This document shows positions 1-6,899 of a stretch of DNA of 10,691 bases, in pieces (the stretch's first letter is position 1; every line of letters starts with the position of its first letter). Origin of the DNA: Marivivens sp. (GTDB taxonomy: Bacteria > Pseudomonadota > Alphaproteobacteria > Rhodobacterales > Rhodobacteraceae); assembly GCA_024642185.1 (NCBI GenBank), contig JAHEBR010000058.1:1-10691 (forward strand), read 5' to 3'. Made by a program: the position numbers and the translations under genes. A model generated the notes under the pieces. That model worked only from the letters and a program-made list of their open reading frames with translations, ran no database searches and was not told the origin of the DNA.

Positions 1-995
1 TCGACCCCGCCAAGCACCGCGAGGGCACTGTGACCCATACGATGGGCTGGCCCCTCGGCTCGAACGCCGGCGGCGGGTCGTTCATCTATCACATTGAGAA
101 CAATCAGGTTTACGTCGGCTTCGTCGTCCACCTGAACTATGCCAACCCCTATCTCTTCCCCTATATGGAGTTCCAGCGGTTCAAGCATCACCCGATGGTG
201 GCCGAACTTCTCAAGGGCGGCAAACGCGTGGCCTATGGCGCCCGTGCGATCAGCGAGGGCGGCTGGCAGTCGATCCCGCAGACGGCCTTCCCGGGCGGTT
301 GCCTTCTTGGCTGTTCCGCGGGCCTCGTGAACGTGCCGCGCATCAAGGGCAACCACAACGCCATGCATTCGGGCATCGAAGCCGCCGAAGCCGCCCATGC
401 CGCGATCAAGGCGGGCCGTGGCGGCGATACGCTGATGGAATACGATGTTGCGCTCAAGGCCGGCCCCGTGGGCAAAGACCTCAAGCGCGTCCGCAACGTC
501 AAGCCACTCTGGTCGAAGTATGGCCTTCTGACCTCGCTCGCCGTTGGCGGGTTCGATATGTGGACCAACAACCTCTTTGGCCTGTCGCTCCTCGGCACGC
601 TGCGCCACGGCAAATCCGACGCTGCCGCCACCGAAGAGGCATCGAAGCACAAGCCGATCGACTATCCCAAGCCCGATGGCAAGCTGAGCTTTGACCGGCT
701 GACCAACGTCAGCTTCTCGATGACCAACCACGAGGAAAGCCAGCCCTGCCACCTTCGGCTCAAGGATCCCTCGATCCCGATTTCGGTCAACCTGCCGAAA
801 TATGCCGAGCCGGCCCAGCGCTATTGCCCCGCCGGCGTTTATGAGGTGATCGAGGAACAGGGCAAGGACGCCCGCTTTGTCATCAACTTCCAGAATTGCG
901 TCCACTGCAAGACCTGCGACATCAAGGATCCGAGCCAGAACATCAACTGGACGACCCCGCAGGGCGGCGACGGGCCCAACTATCCCAATATGTGA
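1..995 (+). CDS. Electron transfer flavoprotein-ubiquinone oxidoreductase (ETF-QO), 3' part
   Basis: The reading frame is open from base 3 and enters from outside the window, so this is the C-terminal part (about 330 residues; the whole family protein is about 550). ETF-QO is a membrane-associated flavoprotein with FAD and one [4Fe-4S] cluster; it passes electrons from electron transfer flavoprotein, reduced by acyl-CoA and related dehydrogenases, to ubiquinone. Seen in the sequence: the HTMGWPL stretch near the start, the GCSAGLVNVPRIKGNHNAM segment typical of the FAD/quinone domain, and the C-terminal ferredoxin-like module. Its four cluster cysteines are encoded at 825-827 (RYCPAG), 897-899, 906-908 and 915-917 (NCVHCKTCDI), followed by the family signature DPSQNINWTTPQGG. 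It ends with TGA and is followed within three bases by a terminator, so it is the last gene of its transcript. The ATG at 30 is internal, not the start. Confidence 0.96.
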   Translation, partial: DPAKHREGTVTHTMGWPLGSNAGGGSFIYHIENNQVYVGFVVHLNYANPYLFPYMEFQRFKHHPMVAELLKGGKRVAYGARAISEGGWQSIPQTAFPGGCLLGCSAGLVNVPRIKGNHNAMHSGIEAAEAAHAAIKAGRGGDTLMEYDVALKAGPVGKDLKRVRNVKPLWSKYGLLTSLAVGGFDMWTNNLFGLSLLGTLRHGKSDAAATEEASKHKPIDYPKPDGKLSFDRLTNVSFSMTNHEESQPCHLRLKDPSIPISVNLPKYAEPAQRYCPAGVYEVIEEQGKDARFVINFQNCVHCKTCDIKDPSQNINWTTPQGGDGPNYPNM

Positions 996-997
996 CC

Positions 998-1026
998 AAG
1001 GGGGCCTCGGCCCCCTTCTTCATTTT
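998..1026 (+). terminator. Rho-independent terminator of the ETF-QO gene
   Basis: A perfect 8-bp stem, AAGGGGGC (998-1005) and GCCCCCTT (1010-1017), encloses a CTCG tetraloop and is followed by a pyrimidine-rich tract ending in five T (1022-1026). It begins three bases after the ETF-QO stop codon. Confidence 0.85.
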
Positions 1027-1052
1027 TGCACGCCCTCGTGACCCACCCGCGA

Positions 1053-1081
1053 TTGCGGCTTGGGGCGCGGTTCTCTAGGGT
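1053..1081 (+). promoter_or_regulatory. Candidate housekeeping promoter for the TPR-ispE transcript
   Basis: TTGCGG (1053-1058) and TAGGGT (1076-1081) are separated by 17 bases, a suitable layout for the housekeeping sigma factor in alphaproteobacteria. The expected transcription start near 1088 lies between the ETF-QO terminator and the GTG chosen for the TPR protein. This would exclude the upstream TTG at 1060 as a translation start. The assignment is by eye. Confidence 0.4.
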
Positions 1082-1119
1082 GGCCCTGCGATTTCCCGCC
1101 AACGAAAGACTGGTTTGAC

Positions 1120-2817
1120 GTGAAGAGTATCCGCTGTTTTTTCGCCACCTCAGCCTTGGCCCTAGCGGCCTCGGGCCCGACTTATGCCGAGCCCGACGCA
1201 GGCGCCTATTTGGCGGCGCGAATGGCGATCATGGATTACGATTTTGCCCTCTCGGCAACCTATCTTGATCGCGCCCTGATCGATGATCCGCAAAATCCTG
1301 TTCTGCTTGAAGAAGCGCTCCGCGCCCATTTTGCCTTGGGCGAGTTTGATCGGGCCTTTGCGCTTGCCGACCGGATGGTTGCGATTGGCATCGACAGCCA
1401 GACCGCAAATTTCATCGCAATGGTCCACGCCGCCCATACCGGAAACTGGCAGCGGATCTTCGTTCTGCTTGAGCAGGGCCAAAGTGTCGGCCCTCTGGTT
1501 GATGGCCTGGCACAGGCCTGGTCGTTTGTCGGGCGCGGACGAATGACGCGCGCGGTGCAAAGTTTTGACGAAGTGATCGATTCTCCGGGGCTTCGCGCCT
1601 TCGGGCTGTATCACAAGGCGCTGGCTCTGGCCTCTGTCGGTGACTTCGAGGGCGCCGATGCGATCCTCGCACTCCCGCCTGAACAGGGTATGCAAAAGAC
1701 GCACCGCGCAGCGCTTGCTCGGGCCGAGATATTGAGCCAACTCGGCAAGAATGATGCGGCCATTGCGCTTCTTGAGAACTTTGCCGGTTCGGCCGGGGAT
1801 CCCGTCTTTTTCGACAAGATTGCGAGGCTGAGATCGGGCGAGGTGCTTCGTTTCGAATTTGTTTCTGGTCCCGTCGAGGGAATGGCGGAAGTGTTCTTTT
1901 CGGTGGCTGCGGCCATCGAAGGGGATGCAGACGACGACTATACCCTTCTCTACTCGCGTGCAGCCGAGGCCCTTGATCCGACCCACAGCGAAGCCATCAT
2001 CCTGTCGGCCCGCCTTCTTGAGTTGCTCGGACGCTTTGATCAGGCGAATGAGACTTACACCAAGATTGCCCGAGACGATCCGGTCTATTTCAAAGCCGAG
2101 TTGGGGCGTGCGGCCGCCCTCGATAGCGCGGGCCGAACCGACACGGCAATCGAGGTTCTGAACGCGCTTATCCGCAATAGCGGCGAAATGCCGGATGCGC
2201 TCGCGTCCCTCGGAGATATGCTGCGGCGGAGCAGCGACTGGGCGGCTGCCAACGCTGCCTATACCCGCGCTTTGGCGGCCTATGGGCAAAGTGATCCATC
2301 TCGTTGGATTGTGCTCTATACGCGCGGAATCACTTCCGAGCGGATGGGCAACTGGGCTGACGCCGAGGCTGATTTCCGCGCCGCTCTCAAACTTCAGCCG
2401 GGGCAACCTTCGATCCTTAACTATCTAGGCTATTCGCTGGTCGAGAGGCGCGAAAAGCTTGACGAGGCGCTCGACATGATCGCGCGGGCGGTCGAGGCCC
2501 AACCCGACAGTGGCGCCATCGTTGATAGCCTCGCTTGGGTGCTTTACCGGCTCGGCCGCTATGACGAGGCGATCGTTCATATGGTTCGCGCGGCCGAACT
2601 TGAACCGCTGGATCCGATCATAAGCGATCACTTGGGCGATGTTCTCTGGGCTGTAGGGCGCGAAGCCGAGGCGCGGTTCCAATGGCAGCGGGCACTGTCA
2701 TTTGCGCCGGAAGAGAAAGACGCAATCCGTATCCGCGCCAAGCTTGCCAAAGGGCTCGACAAGGTTCTCGAGGAAGAGGGGGCGCCACCCCTCGCGGTGC
2801 CGCGTGATGAGCGTTGA
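1120..2817 (+). CDS. Exported tetratricopeptide-repeat (TPR) protein
   Basis: A 565-residue protein if translation starts at GTG 1120. That start gives a clear Sec-type signal peptide: VKSIRC, then the hydrophobic run FFATSALALAASG, with probable cleavage after PTYA before EPDAG, so the mature protein is probably periplasmic. The open frame extends to a TTG at 1060, but those 20 codons would bury the signal peptide and lie upstream of the likely transcription start. The ribosome site (GAAAG, 1104-1108) is weak. The body is helical with many Ala/Leu/Glu repeats; the best TPR units are near residues 409-540 (for example GNWADAEADFRAALKLQPGQ, and the units containing LGRYDEAIVHMVRAAELEP and GREAEARFQWQRALSFAP). 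TPRs mediate protein-protein contacts; the partner cannot be read from sequence. The 3' end overlaps ispE by 11 bases, implying one transcript. The specific function is unknown. Confidence 0.9.
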   Translation: MKSIRCFFATSALALAASGPTYAEPDAGAYLAARMAIMDYDFALSATYLDRALIDDPQNPVLLEEALRAHFALGEFDRAFALADRMVAIGIDSQTANFIAMVHAAHTGNWQRIFVLLEQGQSVGPLVDGLAQAWSFVGRGRMTRAVQSFDEVIDSPGLRAFGLYHKALALASVGDFEGADAILALPPEQGMQKTHRAALARAEILSQLGKNDAAIALLENFAGSAGDPVFFDKIARLRSGEVLRFEFVSGPVEGMAEVFFSVAAAIEGDADDDYTLLYSRAAEALDPTHSEAIILSARLLELLGRFDQANETYTKIARDDPVYFKAELGRAAALDSAGRTDTAIEVLNALIRNSGEMPDALASLGDMLRRSSDWAAANAAYTRALAAYGQSDPSRWIVLYTRGITSERMGNWADAEADFRAALKLQPGQPSILNYLGYSLVERREKLDEALDMIARAVEAQPDSGAIVDSLAWVLYRLGRYDEAIVHMVRAAELEPLDPIISDHLGDVLWAVGREAEARFQWQRALSFAPEEKDAIRIRAKLAKGLDKVLEEEGAPPLAVPRDER

Positions 2818-3652
2818 GGCCTTCGCCCCGGCCAAGGTTAACCTGACGCTTCACGTCACCGGCCGCCGCGCGGACGGGTATCACCTGCTCGATAGCCTCG
2901 TGGTCTTTCCCGATGTGGGGGATCGCCTGAGCTTTGCACCCTCTGACGATCTGAGCCTTGAAGTCTGCGGCCCTCTGGCCGAGGGCGTCCCAACTGACGC
3001 GAGCAATCTGTGCCTCAAAGCGGCGAAGCTCCTAAGTTCGGCCAAAGGCGCCCGGATCACTCTTGAGAAGCATTTGCCTCACGGTGCCGGGATTGGCGGC
3101 GGGTCTTCCGATGCGGCGGCGACATTGCGGGGGCTTTCGGAACTTTGGGGCATTCCAATGCCCGCTCCGGCCGCTGCAGTCAGTCTTGGAGCGGATGTTC
3201 CGGTCTGCCTTGCCGCGCCCAAGGCGATGGTGATGCGCGGGATTGGTGAAATCCTCAGGCCCGCTCCGCTTCTGCCGACCTTCTCGATGCTCCTCGTCAA
3301 TCCGAGGGTGGAAACGCCAACAGCAGGCGTCTTTTCGGCGCTTGCGGCGAACGGCAGGGTCGACAACCCGCCAATGCCCGGGATGTCCGAGGGCTTTGCC
3401 AATCTGGCCGATCTCGTCGGTTGGCTCCGGGTCACGCGCAATGATCTGGAAGCGGCGGCATCGGAATTCGCCCCGATCGGCGATGTCAAAGCTGCCATCA
3501 CGGCGCAGCCCGATTGTGCCTTTGCCCGAATGTCGGGTTCGGGCAGCACCTGTTTTGGCCTATTTGAAAACGCTACCAGCGCCGACGCCGCCGCTTCGGC
3601 GATCCAGCGCTCTCATCCCGAATGGTGGGTGGCCGTGGGCGAGGTCAGCTAA
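2807..3652 (+). CDS. ispE: 4-diphosphocytidyl-2-C-methyl-D-erythritol kinase
   Basis: IspE is the cytosolic GHMP-family kinase that phosphorylates 4-diphosphocytidyl-2-C-methylerythritol with ATP, a mid-pathway step of the MEP route to IPP and DMAPP. From ATG 2807 the protein is 281 residues, the usual family length. All three GHMP motifs are visible: APAKVNLTLHV with K10 at the position of the E. coli substrate-contacting lysine, the ATP-binding glycine loop HGAGIGGGSSDAAATL (about residues 92-107), and MSGSGSTCFGLF (about 242-253). The catalytic aspartate is D130 in LGADVPVC, corresponding to E. coli D141. An in-frame GTG sits one codon upstream at 2804; the long N-terminal extension of the open frame to 2702 lies inside the TPR gene and resembles nothing in the family. 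The 11-base overlap with the TPR gene suggests translational coupling. The stop codon lies inside the end of the convergent synthase gene. Confidence 0.96.
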   Translation: MSVEAFAPAKVNLTLHVTGRRADGYHLLDSLVVFPDVGDRLSFAPSDDLSLEVCGPLAEGVPTDASNLCLKAAKLLSSAKGARITLEKHLPHGAGIGGGSSDAAATLRGLSELWGIPMPAPAAAVSLGADVPVCLAAPKAMVMRGIGEILRPAPLLPTFSMLLVNPRVETPTAGVFSALAANGRVDNPPMPGMSEGFANLADLVGWLRVTRNDLEAAASEFAPIGDVKAAITAQPDCAFARMSGSGSTCFGLFENATSADAAASAIQRSHPEWWVAVGEVS

Positions 3653-4643
3653 TCCGCTCGACCACATAGTCGGCCAGATCAGCCAGCATATCGCGCAGAG
3701 GATGTTCCGGCAGCTTGGCCATTTCGGCCTTGGCCTCCGATATCCAGCCAATTGCATCCTGACGCGCCGCCTCGACAGCCCCGTGGCGAGCAAGGATCGC
3801 AAGCGCCGCTTCGAGATCGCCCTCGCCCTGTTGGCCCTTTTCGATGGTCCTGACCCAGAAGGCACGCTCGTCGGCATCCGCCTTGGCCACAGCCTTGATC
3901 ACCGGAAGCGTGAGCTTCCGCTCGCGGAAATCGTCGCCGATGTTCTTGCCGATGGCCGAGGTGCCGCCATAGTCGAGCACATCGTCGACGATCTGGAACG
4001 CCACGCCCAGCGCATCGCCATAAGCATAGAGGGCGTGAACCGTGGTCTCGTCCATCCCTGCAATTACGCCGCCCACCTCGGTCGCAGCCGAAAAGAGTGC
4101 CGCCGTCTTGCCGCGGACAACCTTGAGATATGTCTCTTCCGTGGTCGCCAGATTGCGGGCGGCGGTGAGTTGCAGCACCTCGCCCTCGGCGATGGTCGCA
4201 GCCGCGTTGGCAAGGATGTCGAGGACTCGGAGCGAGCCGGTCTCGACCATGAGCTGGAAGGACCGCGCGAAAAGGTAATCGCCTACCAGAACGCTCGAGG
4301 TGTTGTCCCACAAGAGGTTGGCTGTCGGGCGGCCTCGGCGCTGGGCGCTTTCGTCAACCACATCGTCATGCAGAAGCGTGGCGGTGTGGATGAACTCAAC
4401 CGTTGCAGCGAGGTGAATGTGGAACGGCCCGTCATAGCCGCACATTCGGGCCGCCGCGAGGGTCAGCATCGGGCGCAGGCGCTTGCCGCCGGCCTCGATC
4501 AGATGCGCTGTTACCTCAGGAATGCGCGGCGCGTGTTCAGAGGCCATCCGTTCGCGGATCATCGCGTTCACTCGCGCCAAATCCTCGGCCAGCGCCTCGG
4601 CTAGGCGCTCGTGAGGTTTGGTCGCTGCGATATCCAGGCTCAT
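3645..4643 (-). CDS. ispB: Long-chain all-trans polyprenyl diphosphate synthase (octa-/decaprenyl type)
   Basis: A 332-residue all-helical prenyltransferase that elongates farnesyl/geranylgeranyl diphosphate with IPP to make the ubiquinone side chain. Visible motifs: GGKRLRP (52-58), the first aspartate-rich motif DDVVD (93-97) in FIHTATLLHDDVVDES, which is IspB-like, the GDYLFA segment (121-126), and the second aspartate-rich motif DDVLD (220-224). The fifth residue before the first motif is A88 rather than an aromatic residue; in this family a small residue there permits long products. Product length (C40-C50) cannot be fixed from sequence; C50 would fit the ubiquinone-10 usual in alphaproteobacteria. 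The start at 4643 has a GGAG ribosome site five bases upstream (+ strand 4649-4652). The frame stays open to 5249, but that extension is antisense to two real genes. The gene is divergent from the DUF2007 gene and convergent with ispE (8-base overlap). Confidence 0.94.
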   Translation of the reverse strand: MSLDIAATKPHERLAEALAEDLARVNAMIRERMASEHAPRIPEVTAHLIEAGGKRLRPMLTLAAARMCGYDGPFHIHLAATVEFIHTATLLHDDVVDESAQRRGRPTANLLWDNTSSVLVGDYLFARSFQLMVETGSLRVLDILANAAATIAEGEVLQLTAARNLATTEETYLKVVRGKTAALFSAATEVGGVIAGMDETTVHALYAYGDALGVAFQIVDDVLDYGGTSAIGKNIGDDFRERKLTLPVIKAVAKADADERAFWVRTIEKGQQGEGDLEAALAILARHGAVEAARQDAIGWISEAKAEMAKLPEHPLRDMLADLADYVVERIS

Positions 4644-4698
4644 AACTTCTCCGTCAGCGTGATAGACAACAGGGGGGCAACCACATAGGTCTTTGACC

Positions 4699-4914
4699 AT
4701 GAAGGAACTTCTGCGCAGCAACAACCCGACAGATATCGCTTTCGCCAAGGCCCTTCTGGACGGCGAGGATATAGACTGCTTTGAAATGGACGTAAACATG
4801 AGCGTCCTTGAAGGTAGCATCGGAATCTTCCCGCGGCGGCTGATGGTTCTGGACGCCGACCTTGAGGAGGCGCGGATCGTCCTGTCTGACAATGGCTTCA
4901 AGGGGTTTTCGTGA
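4699..4914 (+). CDS. DUF2007 small protein (putative signal-transducing family)
   Basis: A 71-residue protein starting MKELLRSNNPTDIAFAKALL and containing GIFPRRLMVLDADLEEARIVL. The pattern fits DUF2007: an N-terminal strand and a helix that reads as 'choice between positions in sequence/time', a central variable loop, then a conserved P-R-x-x-V-x-x-x-D segment and a C-terminal helix. The family is described as a compact alpha/beta fold reminiscent of small signalling domains; no biochemical role is established. ATG 4699 has AGG at 4687-4689 nine bases ahead; a TTG two codons upstream (4693) is a weaker alternative. The stop codon TGA shares bases with the GTG start of the next gene (GTGA, 4911-4914), so the two are very probably cotranslated. 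The 55-base gap to the divergent polyprenyl synthase must hold both promoters or leaders. The family call rests on remembered family features, not a search. Confidence 0.75.
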   Translation: MKELLRSNNPTDIAFAKALLDGEDIDCFEMDVNMSVLEGSIGIFPRRLMVLDADLEEARIVLSDNGFKGFS

Positions 4915-5666
4915 GCGAGGCACTGACCTGCGACGAATTCCTCGGCGGCAAACTGCGCCTCTGGCAGCCGCGCGACGGCTATCGCGCCGGTGTTGATCCG
5001 GTGTTGCTGGCCGCTGCTGTTCCGGCAGAGGCGGGGCAGGATGTGCTCGAAATAGGCTGCGGCGCAGGAGCAGCGGTCCTTTGTCTTGGCACTCGTGTCG
5101 ATGGGCTGACACTCACGGGGATCGAGGTTCAGACCGCCTATGCCGCCCTCGCTCGGCGCAATGCTGCCGAGAACGGCCTTGCGCTTGAGGTTGTCGAGGC
5201 TGATCTTCGCGACCTGCCCGCCGATCTGCGCCAGCGTCAATGGCATCACATCCTGATGAATCCGCCGTATTTCGACCGCGCTGCATCAACCGCTTCGGCA
5301 GACAGAGGCCGCGATAAGTCGCTTGGTGGCGATACGCCGCTGGCCGATTGGATCGACGTGGCAGCCCGGCGGTTGCGGCCGAAGGGGGCACTCACGCTGA
5401 TCCAAAGAATCGAAAGGCTGCCCGAGGCGCTGGCCGCCTGCGAAGGACGGGTCGGCTCGCTCATCGTGCGGCCGCTTGCGCCTCGCGAGGGTCGTTCGCC
5501 CAAGCTTTTCCTCCTGCAGGCGCGGAAGGGCGGTCGCGCCGCCTTTCAACTCGCCCCACCCCTTGTCCTCCATGAAGGGCATACCCATGTCGAAGATAGA
5601 GACGACTACACCGCCGAGGCGCGGGCAATCCTGCGGGATGGCAAGCCTCTCCCTCTCCGGCATTAA
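4911..5666 (+). CDS. TrmN6-type SAM-dependent adenine N6-methyltransferase
   Basis: A 251-residue class I methyltransferase. SAM-binding motif I is DVLEIGCGAG (44-53), the acidic end of the next strand is GIEVQ (70-74), and the catalytic motif IV is NPPY (117-120), the form typical of enzymes that methylate an exocyclic amino group such as adenine N6. The N-terminal pattern QPRDGYRAGVDPVLLAAAV (19-37) matches the tRNA1(Val) adenine-37 N6-methyltransferase family (E. coli TrmN6/YfiC) and its relatives. This makes tRNA the most likely substrate, but rRNA or protein glutamine methylation by close relatives cannot be excluded. The length agrees with the family (about 245-250). The GTG start at 4911 overlaps the DUF2007 stop by four bases and has no other evident ribosome site, which points to translational coupling. 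No clear terminator follows. Confidence 0.85.
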   Translation: MSEALTCDEFLGGKLRLWQPRDGYRAGVDPVLLAAAVPAEAGQDVLEIGCGAGAAVLCLGTRVDGLTLTGIEVQTAYAALARRNAAENGLALEVVEADLRDLPADLRQRQWHHILMNPPYFDRAASTASADRGRDKSLGGDTPLADWIDVAARRLRPKGALTLIQRIERLPEALAACEGRVGSLIVRPLAPREGRSPKLFLLQARKGGRAAFQLAPPLVLHEGHTHVEDRDDYTAEARAILRDGKPLPLRH

Positions 5667-5774
5667 CTTGCCGTTCAGGATTGGGCACGAGACTGCCGCT
5701 TCCCGTCGATCGCCCACGCGCCGCGTGACAGACGGGAAAAGTTGTGCTCGACTGGAACCAAAGCAACCCGAGAG

Positions 5775-5779
5775 AGGAG
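5775..5779 (+). promoter_or_regulatory. Ribosome binding site deciding the DUF465 gene start
   Basis: AGGAG at 5775-5779, within the purine run AGAGAGGAGA, lies six bases before ATG 5786 and twelve before ATG 5792. This favours 5786 over 5792 and over the upstream GTG at 5744. Confidence 0.75.
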
Positions 5780-5785
5780 ACCTCC

Positions 5786-5950
5786 ATGACCATGAGTTCG
5801 CATCTGAATGAGCTGAAGAAGAAGCACCAAACTCTCTCGGATGCGGTCGATGCGGCCCAGCGCACCTTGTCTGCGGATGACCTTGAGATTGCTCAGCTGA
5901 AGAAGCAGAAGCTTCAGATCAAAGAGGAAATCGCCCGCCTGTCGGCCTGA
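5786..5950 (+). CDS. DUF465 (YdcH-like) small coiled-coil protein
   Basis: A 54-residue charged, all-helical protein, MTMSSHLNELKKKHQTLSDA followed by a helix rich in Lys/Glu/Leu that ends EEIARLSA. The two helices with heptad-like hydrophobic spacing and the LKKxHxxLxxxV and LKKQKLxIKEEI patterns match the DUF465/YdcH family, whose function is unknown. Length is at the short end of the family range. The first codon is set by the strong ribosome site at 5775-5779. The gene stands 119 bases after the methyltransferase gene, a gap in which I find no convincing terminator or promoter, so it may have its own transcript or be read through. It converges on the DMT exporter gene with only 11 bases between stop codons. 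Confidence 0.85.
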   Translation: MTMSSHLNELKKKHQTLSDAVDAAQRTLSADDLEIAQLKKQKLQIKEEIARLSA

Positions 5951-5961
5951 ATTCGACAGCC

Positions 5962-6828
5962 TTAGTGCGCCTTGCTGCTGGCCCTTGCGGCCAGAGCGGC
6001 CCCTGTTGTTATCAGGGTGGCCGCGGCCAAAAGGCTCCAGCTCGGGGCGGCGACCCCAGCCAGAACCAGAATCAGCGTCGATAGAACCGGCGCTGCATAG
6101 GAGGCGACGCCCAGAAGCTGGATGTCGCCTTTTTTCACGCCGATATCCCAGACATAGAAGGCAAGCCCCACGGGCCCGAGGCCAAGGCCGATGACCGAGA
6201 GCCAGCCGATAGTGGTCTCCGGCCAGAGCGTGGTTTCAAAGCGCATGTGGGCCGCCGCCGAGAGCACAGCGGTTGCGAGGCAGAAGACGGCGACCGATCC
6301 GGTCGGCACAGCGCCAAATCTGCGGGAAACGATCGAATAGCCCGACCATGTGAACGCGCAGACGAGTGCGAGCGCATAGCCCGCCAACGCGCCATCGACC
6401 GATCCAGAGCGGCCCCCAAGAAGGATCGTCGCCGCTCCGGCAAAGCCCAGAACACCGCCGAAGATGTGCCCCCGCTTCAGCCTCTCGCCGGGCAAAAGGG
6501 CCGACATGAGCACGATCAGAAGAGGCCAGAGATAGGCAATCAACCCCGCCTCGGCAGCGGGCGCCATGCGCAGAGCCGAGAAGTAGAAGAAGTGATAGCC
6601 GAAGAGGCCCGCCGTTCCGAACACATAGACCTTGAGCGGCACCTGCCGCAGCGAGCCGATCTCGCCGCTCATCATGAGCCACACGATCCCCACGGCGCCG
6701 CCGATCCCAAAGCAGATCGCATTGAGAAGAAGCGGCGGCACCGGCGCCGTCCCGACCGTCAGCACAGCCAGCATCGACCACAGGATCACCGCGGCAAAGC
6801 CGATCAGGGTCGCTTGGGAACGGGGCAT
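5962..6828 (-). CDS. DMT-superfamily (EamA) inner-membrane exporter, YddG-like
   Basis: A 288-residue, very hydrophobic protein with about ten membrane-spanning segments in two EamA-type halves (roughly residues 5-140 and 145-285), the standard architecture of drug/metabolite transporters. The N-terminus SQATLIGFAAVILWSMLAVL, the motif AYLWPLLIVLMSALL in the first half and VASYAAPVLSTLIL in the second resemble E. coli YddG, an exporter of aromatic and other neutral amino acids. The substrate here is a guess by resemblance only. The start at 6828 has GGAGG four bases upstream (+ strand 6833-6837), a short but acceptable spacing. It lies downstream of the phaB terminator on the same strand, so it is probably transcribed separately or by readthrough. 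It converges on the DUF465 gene. Confidence 0.88.
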   Translation of the reverse strand: MPRSQATLIGFAAVILWSMLAVLTVGTAPVPPLLLNAICFGIGGAVGIVWLMMSGEIGSLRQVPLKVYVFGTAGLFGYHFFYFSALRMAPAAEAGLIAYLWPLLIVLMSALLPGERLKRGHIFGGVLGFAGAATILLGGRSGSVDGALAGYALALVCAFTWSGYSIVSRRFGAVPTGSVAVFCLATAVLSAAAHMRFETTLWPETTIGWLSVIGLGLGPVGLAFYVWDIGVKKGDIQLLGVASYAAPVLSTLILVLAGVAAPSWSLLAAATLITTGAALAARASSKAH

Positions 6829-6841
6829 GGGGCCTCCAATG

Positions 6842-6870
6842 AAAAAGGGCCGGGAAAGCCCGACCCTTTT
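6842..6870 (-). terminator. Intrinsic terminator after phaB
   Basis: On the minus strand AAAAGGGTCGGG, loop CTTT, then CCCGGCCCTTTTT form a 12-bp stem (one G-U pair) ending in a run of five T. It starts about 30 bases after the phaB stop codon and immediately precedes the DMT exporter ribosome site. On the plus strand the G-U pair becomes a C-A mismatch and the loop is followed by TTTTAG, so it would work less well in that direction. Confidence 0.88.
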
Positions 6871-6899
6871 AGCGGTGTTTGAGAAGCCTGCAATCGCCG

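Noticed and set aside
1162..2406. 414-codon open frame on the minus strand
   Set aside because: It is exactly antisense to the TPR gene, its translation shows no recognisable domain, and long antisense frames are expected in GC-rich genes with biased third positions.
3243..4604. 453-codon open frame on the plus strand
   Set aside because: It crosses from inside ispE into the antisense of the polyprenyl synthase; both of those carry clear catalytic motifs, and this translation is basic and low in recognisable features.
4644..5249. N-terminal extension of the polyprenyl synthase frame by about 200 codons
   Set aside because: The extension is antisense to the DUF2007 and methyltransferase genes; the family begins at about the MSLDIAATKP position, where a GGAG ribosome site is present.
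5667..5785. Possible small gene, promoter or terminator between the methyltransferase and DUF465 genes
   Set aside because: No frame with a ribosome site, no stable hairpin with a T-tract and no convincing -35/-10 pair could be found by eye in this 119-base gap.
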